NCBI RefSeq assembly: GCF_024256385.1
Contig: NZ_JAMLFW010000001.1
Span: forward strand, 5,766,001-5,830,000
Direction: 5' to 3'
Length of the DNA: 64,000 nucleotides
Source of the DNA: Anatilimnocola floriformis
GTDB taxonomy: Bacteria; Planctomycetota; Planctomycetia; Pirellulales; Pirellulaceae
A program made the translations under genes and the position numbers. Under the pieces are notes generated by a model. That model searched no databases, was not told where the DNA came from, and saw only the letters and a program-made list of their open reading frames with translations. Positions 53,965 through 62,400 of the stretch are shown here, piece after piece (the first letter of the stretch is position 1; every line of letters starts with the position of its first letter).

Positions 53965-55359
53965 ATGAAGCGCGAACTCCCCCTGTTGCCATCTTTGCCC
54001 ATTACTCGCCGTTCAGCGCTGCAAACGGCGGGAGCGGGTTTTAGTTATCTCGCGCTGCAAGGTTTGCTCGGTGAGAACGCACCCAAGGTGCAGGCCGCAG
54101 AAACTCCTCCCGCCGAGAAGCCCTTGGCCGTGAAGGCGCCGCATTTTCCTGCCAAGGCCAAGCGGATCATCTTCTGCTACATGCAGGGCTGCATCTCGCC
54201 GATCGACACCTTTGAATACAAAGCGGCGGTGCAGAACAACGATGGCAAGGTGGGCCCCGGTGGCGATACGCTCACCGCCTCGAAATTCAAGTTTGCCCAG
54301 CACGGCGAGACTGGCACTTGGATGTCGGAACTCTTTCCGCACCTCGCCAAGCAGGTCGATCAGTTGTGCTGGCTCCGCGGTTTGCACACCGACACGCCGG
54401 CCCATCCGCAGGCGGTCATTCAGTTGCATACGGGCACCGCGCTTGCGCAGCTCACTCGGCCGTCGATGGGCGCCTGGCTGACGTATGGTCTCGGCAGCGA
54501 GAACCAAGATCTGCCGGGTTACATCACGATCAATCCGCCGCCAAACTTCGGTGGCGCGGTGAACTACGGCAGTGCGTTTCTGCCGGCTCACTATCAAGGG
54601 ACGAAGATCAACGATCAGGGTTACGTGCCGAACTTGAAGGCGAGCGCGCCGAGCACGTTGCAACGGAAGCAGCTCGATCTGATTCAGTCGATGAATCGCG
54701 ACCTGGCCAAGAACCCCAGCAAGCCCGACGAGCTCGACGGCGTGATTCAGTCGTATGAACTCGCGTTTCAAATGCAAGGCAAAGTGCCGGAGCTGCTCGA
54801 TATTTCGAAGGAGCCGCAGCACGTGCTCGATCTGTATGGCGTGAAGCCGGGCCCGGCTGGCAGCTTTGCCCGTCAATGCTTGATGGCTCGTCGCTTGAGC
54901 GAAGCCGGTGTGCGGTTCGTCGAGATCTGCCAGCCGGGCTGGGATCATCACAACAACCTGCACAAAGGCCTGATCAGTAACTGCGCCGCCGTCGATCAAC
55001 CGACAGCAGCTCTGCTTGTCGATCTGCAACAACGCGGTTTGCTCGATGACACGCTGGTGCTCTTCGGCAGCGAGTTCGGCCGCCAGCCAACCGCGCAAGG
55101 TCCCGACGGCCGCGATCACAACATCACGGGCTATCCCATGTGGCTCGCCGGCGCCGGCGTGAAGCACGGCTTCTCGTATGGTGCAACCGACGAATACGGC
55201 ATCCACGCCGTCGAAGGCCGGATGCACATGACCGACCTGCACGCCACGCTCCTGGCACTGATGGGCCTCGATCACGAAGCCCTGACCTATCGCTACGCAG
55301 GCCGCGATTTCCGGCTGACGGATGTGGCGGGGAATGTGACACGGGAGATTTTTGCTTAG
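53965..55359 (+). CDS. DUF1501 protein with twin-arginine leader
   Basis: 464 residues. TRRSALQTAGAGFSYLALQG (residues 14-33) is a Tat leader. DUF1501 body: KAKRIIFCYMQGCISPIDTF; HTDTPAHPQAVIQLHTG; DTLVLFGSEFGRQPTAQGPD then GRDHN; and TDLHATLLALMGLDHEAL. It belongs with the DUF1549/DUF1553 gene upstream; the two protein types are encoded together across planctomycetes and are both exported, so they may work together. Activity unknown. Confidence 0.88.
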   Translation: MKRELPLLPSLPITRRSALQTAGAGFSYLALQGLLGENAPKVQAAETPPAEKPLAVKAPHFPAKAKRIIFCYMQGCISPIDTFEYKAAVQNNDGKVGPGGDTLTASKFKFAQHGETGTWMSELFPHLAKQVDQLCWLRGLHTDTPAHPQAVIQLHTGTALAQLTRPSMGAWLTYGLGSENQDLPGYITINPPPNFGGAVNYGSAFLPAHYQGTKINDQGYVPNLKASAPSTLQRKQLDLIQSMNRDLAKNPSKPDELDGVIQSYELAFQMQGKVPELLDISKEPQHVLDLYGVKPGPAGSFARQCLMARRLSEAGVRFVEICQPGWDHHNNLHKGLISNCAAVDQPTAALLVDLQQRGLLDDTLVLFGSEFGRQPTAQGPDGRDHNITGYPMWLAGAGVKHGFSYGATDEYGIHAVEGRMHMTDLHATLLALMGLDHEALTYRYAGRDFRLTDVAGNVTREIFA

Positions 55360-55401
55360 GATCGCGTCAGCATGTTAGAATTCGTGCAGACGAGGGACGC
55401 C

Positions 55402-55680
55402 ATGACGCTTTCATTGCAATTGCCTCAACACCTTGAGGCAGAACTTTCCGCAGAAGCCGCTCGCCACGGCCTGACATTGCCTGACTACGCGTTGCAAATC
55501 CTTGCGACTGGTAGCCGCCCCGCGAAGTCAGAGCTTGAGAGGAAGCCCAGGACCGGCGCAGAGTTAGTTGAGTACTGGCAGCGCGAAGGGCTGATCGGCC
55601 CCGCGCCGGCGGTCAATAACGCGCCGGAAGATGCACGAGCACTCCGCGAAAAAGCCCAGAATCGACGATGGGCCGAATAA
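55402..55680 (+). CDS. VapB-like antitoxin
   Basis: 92 residues from ATG 55402, preceded by GAGGGA; an ATG at 55372 is in frame. The start MTLSLQLPQHLEAELSAEAA then RHGLTLPDYALQIL resembles a ribbon-helix-helix-like DNA-binding region, and the charged tail (ALREKAQNRRWAE) resembles toxin-binding ends. Its TAA is immediately followed by the ATG of a PIN-domain frame, the usual vapBC layout. The assignment rests mainly on that context. Confidence 0.65.
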   Translation: MTLSLQLPQHLEAELSAEAARHGLTLPDYALQILATGSRPAKSELERKPRTGAELVEYWQREGLIGPAPAVNNAPEDARALREKAQNRRWAE

Positions 55681-56061
55681 ATGGACCTCGTTGACACCGA
55701 CGTATTAATCGATGTGCAACGTCAACATCCTTCGGCACTGCAGTAGTTCAATTCGCTGGCTGCGCAGCCGGACGTGCCCGGATTTGTGGTGATGGAACTT
55801 GTTCAACAGGCACGCAATTCTGCGGAGCAACGGCGTCCTTTGCAGCTTGTGGCAGCCATGAACGTCGTCTGGCCGACAGAACCGGAATGCGAGCAAGCCC
55901 TCGACTTTTTCAAGCAATTTCACCTTTCTCACAATCTTGGCTTGATTGATTCTTTGATTGCATCGCTTGCTGTCGGGAGGGCCGCCACGCTGTTCTCATT
56001 CAATGCGAAGCACTATCAGTGCGTGCCAGGTCTGATCGTGAAACGCCCGTATGTGCGTTGA
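55681..56061 (+). pseudogene. VapC-like PIN-domain toxin interrupted by an amber stop
   Basis: Read from ATG 55681 the frame gives MDLVDTDVLIDVQRQHPSAL then Q, TAG at 55744-55746, and continues without a shift as FNSLAAQPDVPGFVVMELVQ to a TGA at 56059-56061. PIN-domain acidic positions are present: Asp in DTDVLID, Glu in VVMELVQQ, Asp in GLIDSLIAS, followed by ATLFSFNAKHYQCVPGL. The stop sits where VapC proteins usually have a residue such as Trp; TGG to TAG would explain it. The rest of the frame shows no decay. A start at ATG 55774 would lack the first catalytic Asp. Confidence 0.75.
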
Positions 56062-56233
56062 GTTAACTAGAACAGCATTCCAATTTCTTCATTGAGCCTG
56101 CCCCGTGCGCAGGTTATCTTTCACTCCGTCGGCGGAGATATTCTCTCCCGCTGGCCACGGCGAACCTATCGCCGTTGGCGGCCTCTCTTTGACGTGTGAA
56201 TGTCCTTTCCAAGTGCCTGTTGAGGTAATTGGT

Positions 56234-57214
56234 ATGAGAACGAGCACGAGAGTTTTGTGTGGTCAGCGATCTCGCGGTTTCACGCTGGTGGAACTGCTGG
56301 TGGTCATCGCCATCATCGGCGTGCTCGTGGCGCTACTGCTGCCTGCCGTGCAAGCCGCGCGGGAATCGGCACGGCGAATGTCCTGCACCAACAACATGAA
56401 GCAGATCGGCATCTCACTGCACAATCACCACGATTCGAAATTGGTGCTGCCGCCGGGTTCGACGGGAGGCGGCGGAGTGGGGACCGATCTGGGCAAGCCG
56501 CGCGGTCCGAGCGAGACGACTTGGGTGGCTTATTTGTTTCCTTTCTTGGAACAGACAAATCTCGACATTCAGGTGAATTGGGCACAGCTGAATGCCAACT
56601 TTTACGACAATGGCGGCCTGAAGATCACGCCGCTCAAAGTTACGCTGTTTCTGTGCCCGTCCGATGTCCGCCCCGAGCCGAATACGACTTATCCTCCGTC
56701 GGTGTTTGGACGTGGCAACTATGTCGCCAACAACGGCATCGGGCCGGCGATTGAGTATCGCCTGGGGCCGGGGCACACGACTCCGCCCAACATGGCCCGG
56801 CCGGGCGGCGCGTTCTTTATCAATAGTTGGCTGGGCATGAAAGATATTACCGACGGCACTTCGAATACCGTCATGGTTTCGGAGATTCGTTGTCCCAAGA
56901 GCACCACCGACGGCCGCGGCATCATGCATTATCCCGAAGGACCACTGTTTCATCACAACCGCACGCCCAACAGTCTCGCTCCCGATGAAATCCGCCAGGC
57001 CTGGTGCGTGAGCACGCGCGAAGCTCCCTGCATCGGCGCGTATACGGCGTACAACAACATTCGCGATATTCGCACGGCCCGCAGCAATCATCCGGGCGGC
57101 GTGAATGCGATGCTCGCCGATGGCAGCGTGCGGTTTGTGCGCGAGTCGATTCAGCTCAGCATCTGGCAAGCGGTTTCGTCACCCGACGGCGGCGAAATCA
57201 TTGGCGAGTTTTAG
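56234..57214 (+). CDS. DUF1559 protein with prepilin-like N-terminus
   Basis: 326 residues from ATG 56234, which has GAGGT upstream; starts further upstream are not protein-like. Leader MRTSTRVLCGQRSRG, then [59 protein letters not shown] and HPGGVNAMLADGSVRFVRES. Probably exported like a pseudopilin. A lipoprotein gene starts 32 bases after the stop. Confidence 0.88.
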   Translation: MRTSTRVLCGQRSRGFTLVELLVVIAIIGVLVALLLPAVQAARESARRMSCTNNMKQIGISLHNHHDSKLVLPPGSTGGGGVGTDLGKPRGPSETTWVAYLFPFLEQTNLDIQVNWAQLNANFYDNGGLKITPLKVTLFLCPSDVRPEPNTTYPPSVFGRGNYVANNGIGPAIEYRLGPGHTTPPNMARPGGAFFINSWLGMKDITDGTSNTVMVSEIRCPKSTTDGRGIMHYPEGPLFHHNRTPNSLAPDEIRQAWCVSTREAPCIGAYTAYNNIRDIRTARSNHPGGVNAMLADGSVRFVRESIQLSIWQAVSSPDGGEIIGEF

Positions 57215-57246
57215 CGGCAAACAAAAGAACGGAAGGGAAGTCTTTG

Positions 57247-57645
57247 ATGCGCGCGGCAATGTTGTTGTTGATCGTCCTAGGATTCGCCACCGGTTGCGGC
57301 AGTAGCTTCGCCACCGTCGACGGCATGGTGACCTTCGATGGCCAACCGGTCGAACAAGGCGCTATCGTCTTCGAGCCTGCGGACCGCCAGGGTGCTGTTG
57401 CCGGAGCAACCATTCAAAACGGCAAGTACCGCATCGGGCCCGAATCGAAAATGGCTCCGGGCAACATGACCGTCCGAATCACTGCGATGCGGACGACGGG
57501 AAAAAAGATCAAAGCCGGACCGCCGGCCCCGGAGGGCACACTGGTCGACGAAGTGCTCCCCTACCCGTCTAGTAATAATGAGAAGACCGCGCAGGTACAG
57601 GCCGGCAACGGAATCCACAATTTCGAGCTGCAATCGCCGAAATAG
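57247..57645 (+). CDS. Small lipoprotein paired with DUF1559
   Basis: 132 residues with GGAAGGGAAG upstream of the ATG. Lipoprotein signal MRAAMLLLIVLGFATGC (Cys17). The body VDGMVTFDGQPVEQGAIVFE, then GATIQNGKYRIGPESKMAPG and MTVRITAMRTTGKK matches the small transthyretin-like lipoproteins that follow DUF1559 genes in planctomycetes. Function unknown; similar in layout but not close in sequence to the one at 50333. Confidence 0.78.
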   Translation: MRAAMLLLIVLGFATGCGSSFATVDGMVTFDGQPVEQGAIVFEPADRQGAVAGATIQNGKYRIGPESKMAPGNMTVRITAMRTTGKKIKAGPPAPEGTLVDEVLPYPSSNNEKTAQVQAGNGIHNFELQSPK

Positions 57646-57962
57646 CTGTCGAACTCGCCGCGATCGCTGCTCGGCTGCAACCCGGAAGTCGTTTGAGCCA
57701 TTTGAGATAGATCGAGCGATGCAACCTTGAGCAGTCGCAGAATCGCCGACACCGGCCGCTCCTAAAAACCCTTCTCACCATCATCGACGGCTTGACGAGG
57801 GGGCGCTCTAAAGTTTAGGAACGTTGGTCTGACCGTCCTCCTCAAGGTACGGAAGGCGGGTCTTTTGCCGTAGGTGCTCAGGCAGGGACCTATTTATAGG
57901 GCATATTTCCAGGCAGTGCTTTCTCAGGCAGTGATTGGGTTCTTTGGGCGAATGGATTGATC
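57646..57962. other. Intergenic region upstream of topA
   Basis: 317 bases. Three copies of CAGGCAG lie at about 57880-57886, 57910-57916 and 57925-57931, within the probable topA leader, near an A/T-rich CTATTTATAGGGCATATTT. No gene was seen. Confidence 0.35.
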
Positions 57963-60773
57963 ATGGCCAAACGTGCGGCAGGAAACGGAAAATCGCTGGT
58001 GATTGTCGAATCACCGGCCAAAGCGCGAACCATTTCCAAGTACCTGGGAAAGGACTACACCGTCGAAGCCAGCATCGGCCATATTCGCGATCTCCCCAAG
58101 GGCTCAAAGGAAATGCCCGAGGAGTTCAAGCGCAAGAAATGGTCCTACCTCGGCGTGAACGTCGACGAGGGCTTTGAGCCCGTCTATATCGTACCGGGGG
58201 AAAAAAAGGCTCAGGTAGCCAAACTGAAGAGCCTGCTCAAAGACGCATCTCGACTGTATCTCGCGACGGACGAAGACCGCGAAGGAGAAGCCATCAGCTG
58301 GCACTTGCTGGAGGTTCTCAAGCCGCGAATTCCCGTGCATCGCCTCGTCTTCCACGAAATCACCGAAGAAGCCATTCTCGGCGCTATTGAGCATCCACGC
58401 GATATTGACGAAGGTCTGGTCCGGGCGCAAGAAACCCGCCGCATCCTCGACCGCTTGTATGGATATGAAGTCTCGCAGCTGTTGTGGCGCAAGGTTGCCG
58501 CGGGGCTATCGGCCGGCCGCGTGCAGAGCGTCGCGGTGCGACTGATCGTCGAACGCGAACGGCAGCGAATCGCGTTTCGTTCGGCCACTTATTGGGATTT
58601 GATCGCACGGTTCGTGACCGAGGACGGCAAGGAATTTGACGCTGAACTCGTCTCGGTGGGCGGCCGCAAGATTCCCGCCGGCAAAGACTTCGATCCGAAC
58701 ACCGGCAAAATCAAAGACGCGAAGCTGTTGCTGCTCGATGAAAAGGCAGTCAAGGAACTCGCCGAGAATCTGCAGCAAGCGAAATTTGCCGTGCATGCGC
58801 TCGACGACAAGCCCTACACCCGCAAGCCATCGGAACCGTTCACCACCAGCACGCTGCAACAAGAAGCGAACCGCAAGCTCGGCTTCACCGCGCGGCGAAC
58901 GATGAACGTCGCGCAGAGTCTGTACGAAAACGGTTACATCACCTACATGCGTACCGACTCGACGAACCTGGCCCAGGTCGCCATCGATGCGGCCCGCGAC
59001 CTGGTGCGCACCGAATACGGCAACCACTTCCTGCCTGCCGAACCGCGCGTCTACAAGAGCAAGGTCAAGAACGCGCAGGAAGCTCACGAAGCCATTCGTC
59101 CCGCCGGCCATCCGTTCAAGTTGCCCGAGTCGCTGCGGAACGTGCTCACTCCTGATCAGTTTCGGCTGTTCGATTTGATCTGGAAGCGGACCATCGCCAG
59201 CCAAATGCTCGATGCTCGCGGCCGCAGCATCACGCTGCAAGTCGCCGGCGCCGAAGCGGTGTTTCAAGTCACCGGCAAAACAATCGAGTTCCCCGGTTTC
59301 TTGCGAGCCTATGTCGAAGGCTCGGACGACCCCGAAGCCGAACTGGCCGATCAAGAGCGGCTGCTCCCTTCGGTGAATATCGGCGATCCGCTCGGCTGTA
59401 AGAACCTGAATGAGAAGAGCCACTCGACGCAACCGCCGGCGCGGTTCAGCGAAGCGGCCCTCACGGCTGCTCTTGAAGAGCGCGGCATCGGCCGCCCGTC
59501 TACGTACGCCTCAATTATCGATACGATTCTCGAGCGGAAATACGTCTTCAAAAAGGCGAACGCCCTGGTGCCGACTTGGGTCGCGTTCTCCGTCTCGCGA
59601 TTGATGGAGCAGCACCTGCCGAACCTGGTCGATTACCAATTCACCGCGTCGATGGAAGACTTGCTCGACTCGATCAGCCGCAAGGAACAAGATGCGACGT
59701 CGTACCTCAAGACTTTCTACTTCGGCGAAGGCGGCGTCGACGAAGGGAACGGCCTGAAGGCGCAGCTCGATAAGAAGATTGTCGAAGTCGACCCGCGCGA
59801 AATGGGTCGCTTCACCCTCGGCACGCCGACCGAAGGGGAACACAAGGAAGAGGTATTCGTCCGCGTCGGCAAGTACGGGCCGTTCATCGAGCAGGGCGAA
59901 CGAAAGGGTTCGATCCCGCAAGACACGCCGCCCGATGAAATGACGCTGGAGCGAGCTTTGCAACTGCTCGATCAGGCCGGCGTCGGCGAGGAACCGCTGG
60001 GCGTTTGCCCCGATACGGGCGAACTCGTGTACTTGAAGACGGGCCGGTTTGGTCCGTACGTGCAGCGCGTTCCTAAAGGCGAGAATGAAAACGAAAAGCC
60101 GAAGAACGCTTCGCTTCTGCCGGGTATGCAGCCGAGCGACGTTACGTTTCTAGTTGCGCTCGATCTGCTCAAGTTGCCGCGCACGCTCGGCGAACATCCG
60201 GAAGATCACGAACCGATCCTCGCCGCCAATGGCCGCTATGGCCCGTACATCAAGCACGGCTCCGATTTCCGTTCGCTACCGCCGAACCTTTCGCCCGTCG
60301 TGGTGACACTGGAAGAAGCACTGGCAATCTTCGCTCAGCCCAAGCTGCGCGGCCGTCGTGGCCAAGCCAAGGAACCGCTGAAGACGTTCGAAGCCTCGCC
60401 CGTCACCGGTCAGCCGATTCGCGTGCTCGAAGGTCGCTATGGCGTGTACATCACCGATGGCGAAACCAACGCCACACTCCCGAAGGACCTCTCCACCGAG
60501 CAGTTGACCCTGCCGCAGGCAATCACGCTGCTCGAAGAACGCACCGCCATGGGCCCGCCGAAAAAACGAGGCCGCGGCGCGAAGAAAGCGGCACCCAAGA
60601 AGGGAGCTGCCGCACCAGCCGAAAAGGCGCCCAAGGCTGCGAAGAAAAAAGCGGCTCCCAAAAAGAAGGCTGCCAAAAAAGCTGCCCCGAAGAAAGCCGC
60701 CAAAGCCAGCACCGGCGAGAAAAAATCGCCGGTGAAGAAAACGCCGAAGAAGATCGAGGACGTGCCGTTCTAG
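57963..60773 (+). CDS. topA: DNA topoisomerase I with Lys/Ala-rich tail
   Basis: 936 residues from ATG 57963. TOPRIM domain (SLVIVESPAKARTISKYLGK; LYLATDEDREGEAISWHL), then the type IA core with active Tyr328 in ENGYITYMRTDSTNLAQ. Instead of C4 zinc fingers the C-terminus has about four topoisomerase C-terminal repeats (TGRFGPYVQ, NGRYGPYIKHG, EGRYGVYITDG). It ends in about 70 residues rich in Lys, Ala and Pro (KKAAPKKGAAAPAEKAPKAA), like histone H1 tails. Role: relaxation of negative supercoils. Starts a possible unit with the 71-residue gene 14 bases downstream. Confidence 0.95.
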   Translation: MAKRAAGNGKSLVIVESPAKARTISKYLGKDYTVEASIGHIRDLPKGSKEMPEEFKRKKWSYLGVNVDEGFEPVYIVPGEKKAQVAKLKSLLKDASRLYLATDEDREGEAISWHLLEVLKPRIPVHRLVFHEITEEAILGAIEHPRDIDEGLVRAQETRRILDRLYGYEVSQLLWRKVAAGLSAGRVQSVAVRLIVERERQRIAFRSATYWDLIARFVTEDGKEFDAELVSVGGRKIPAGKDFDPNTGKIKDAKLLLLDEKAVKELAENLQQAKFAVHALDDKPYTRKPSEPFTTSTLQQEANRKLGFTARRTMNVAQSLYENGYITYMRTDSTNLAQVAIDAARDLVRTEYGNHFLPAEPRVYKSKVKNAQEAHEAIRPAGHPFKLPESLRNVLTPDQFRLFDLIWKRTIASQMLDARGRSITLQVAGAEAVFQVTGKTIEFPGFLRAYVEGSDDPEAELADQERLLPSVNIGDPLGCKNLNEKSHSTQPPARFSEAALTAALEERGIGRPSTYASIIDTILERKYVFKKANALVPTWVAFSVSRLMEQHLPNLVDYQFTASMEDLLDSISRKEQDATSYLKTFYFGEGGVDEGNGLKAQLDKKIVEVDPREMGRFTLGTPTEGEHKEEVFVRVGKYGPFIEQGERKGSIPQDTPPDEMTLERALQLLDQAGVGEEPLGVCPDTGELVYLKTGRFGPYVQRVPKGENENEKPKNASLLPGMQPSDVTFLVALDLLKLPRTLGEHPEDHEPILAANGRYGPYIKHGSDFRSLPPNLSPVVVTLEEALAIFAQPKLRGRRGQAKEPLKTFEASPVTGQPIRVLEGRYGVYITDGETNATLPKDLSTEQLTLPQAITLLEERTAMGPPKKRGRGAKKAAPKKGAAAPAEKAPKAAKKKAAPKKKAAKKAAPKKAAKASTGEKKSPVKKTPKKIEDVPF

Positions 60774-60787
60774 AAAGTGATTGTTCG

Positions 60788-61003
60788 ATGGCGAAATCGT
60801 TGCTCGATGTAATTGAAAGGACTCCACTCTTGAGCGGTCGATTTTCCAATTCATCGACTCTCGAAGATGTGCTGAAGTACATCGACCAAGTGCTGCTCAG
60901 CGACTCTGATCCTGACGAAGATTGGGAGGCCATTCTTGACAATGTTGACAATCTCGCCGAGCAGCATGGCGAGAGTGTAACGCTTGACACCCTAGTCAAG
61001 TGA
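60788..61003 (+). CDS. Small acidic protein of unknown function
   Basis: 71 residues. MAKSLLDVIERTPLLSGRFS followed by an acidic helix-rich end (YIDQVLLSDSDPDEDWEAIL). It starts 14 bases after topA, so is probably cotranscribed. No family and no strong ribosome-binding site; a chance frame cannot be excluded. Confidence 0.45.
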   Translation: MAKSLLDVIERTPLLSGRFSNSSTLEDVLKYIDQVLLSDSDPDEDWEAILDNVDNLAEQHGESVTLDTLVK

Positions 61004-61018
61004 ATTAGGTTGACGGTC

Positions 61019-62374
61019 TTACGTCTGCAAGTTCACCCGCATCTCCATCGGCTTCTCGGGCCGCAACGTAATCGCCGGCAAGATGGGCATTGGCTCGGGA
61101 TCGACGAGCGACAGCTCAATCCGCTGCGCCATCGTCGCCAGGATTAGCGTCCCTTCGAGCATTGCAAACTCCTTGCCGATGCAAGCCCGCGGGCCGCCAC
61201 CGAAGGGAAAGTACGCATACTTCGGCAGTGAATGGCTAAACTCGGCGGTCCAGCGATCGGGCAGAAACACATCCGGCTCCGGAAACCACCGTTCATCCCG
61301 CTGCACGACCCATTGGCTCATCAGCACGTTTGTCATCGCCGGCACAAAGTGCTCGCCGATCGTGCAATCCTCGGCGCACCGTCTGCCGACGACGTACGCA
61401 GGCGGATAGAGTCGCATTGCTTCACGAATGACGCGATCACAAAACGGCAACCGAGGCACATCGGCAATCGTCGGCAATCGCCCCTGCAAAACCTGATCGA
61501 CTTCATCGCGCACCCGCTGCTGCTCGACAGGGTTTTGTCCGAGCAGATACCAAGTCCAACTCAGTGCATTCGCCGTCGTTTCATGACCGGCGAGGAACAT
61601 CGTCATCACTTCGTCGCGCAATTGTTGATTTGAAAGCGGCTTGCCATCGTTTTCATCGCGAGCCGAAATCAACAGCGAGAGAAAATCGCCGCGGAGTTCG
61701 CCTTTTCCTTCGATGGCTGCCCGGCGTTCATCGATCATCTGCTGCAGCACGGCATCGAGTCGGCGAATGGTCCGTTTCAACCACCAGTTCCCCGGCGTCG
61801 GCAACCAATAGGGAATTGGAATCGGTGCGCGGAACCTCGCGAGAAAGTCGCGCATGACTCCTTCGAGACAAACGACCACTTCGCGATATCGATCGCCGAC
61901 GTCGACGCCGAGCAGCGTCTTGCCGGCAATGCCCATGGTCAACTGCATCATCTCGCGGGCCAAGTCGCGCTCCTCGCCGCTGCGCCAGGTCGTCAGCATG
62001 CGGTCGGTGAGTTCCACCATCGCCTGCGTATAGAATTCGAGTCGAGGTTTGGCGAACGTCGGTTGAATGAGTCGCCGCTGCCGCAGCCAGTTATCCCCTT
62101 CGTTGATGAGCAAGCCGTTGCCCAGCAGCGGCCGCAGAAAAAAGCTGAGGGCGAAGTTCTTGATGAACTGCTTGTTGTCAGTAACCAGGACTTGTTCGAT
62201 GTCATCAGGATGACTAAGGAGCATGCTCTTCCGCTGGCCGACGCGAAAGTAGGCAGCGTCGCCGTATTCGCGCTGGCAGGTCGAGAAAAAACCGAGAATA
62301 TCCTTCCGCAGCGCCGGCAAACTACCGAGCAACCAACCGCCGCGCGGGCCGGGAAATTTAGTGAGAGCAGCCAT
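61019..62374 (-). CDS. Cytochrome P450
   Basis: 451 residues. Oxygen-binding I helix LAGHETT (261-267), ExxR in REAMRLYPPA (E318, R321), and haem loop FPFGGGPRACIGKEFA with Cys398. It resembles the CYP4/CYP102-like group of fatty acid or alkane hydroxylases. No membrane anchor, and no ferredoxin or reductase adjoins. It lies 26 bases downstream of the flavoprotein gene on the same strand, so is probably cotranscribed with it. Confidence 0.9.
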   Translation of the reverse strand: MAALTKFPGPRGGWLLGSLPALRKDILGFFSTCQREYGDAAYFRVGQRKSMLLSHPDDIEQVLVTDNKQFIKNFALSFFLRPLLGNGLLINEGDNWLRQRRLIQPTFAKPRLEFYTQAMVELTDRMLTTWRSGEERDLAREMMQLTMGIAGKTLLGVDVGDRYREVVVCLEGVMRDFLARFRAPIPIPYWLPTPGNWWLKRTIRRLDAVLQQMIDERRAAIEGKGELRGDFLSLLISARDENDGKPLSNQQLRDEVMTMFLAGHETTANALSWTWYLLGQNPVEQQRVRDEVDQVLQGRLPTIADVPRLPFCDRVIREAMRLYPPAYVVGRRCAEDCTIGEHFVPAMTNVLMSQWVVQRDERWFPEPDVFLPDRWTAEFSHSLPKYAYFPFGGGPRACIGKEFAMLEGTLILATMAQRIELSLVDPEPMPILPAITLRPEKPMEMRVNLQT

Positions 62375-62400
62375 ACCAATATCTTACTGTCTGCACCCCG

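Noticed and set aside
54013-55275. Minus-strand open frame of 420 codons
   Set aside because: It is opposite the DUF1501 gene and shows no domain or start signal.
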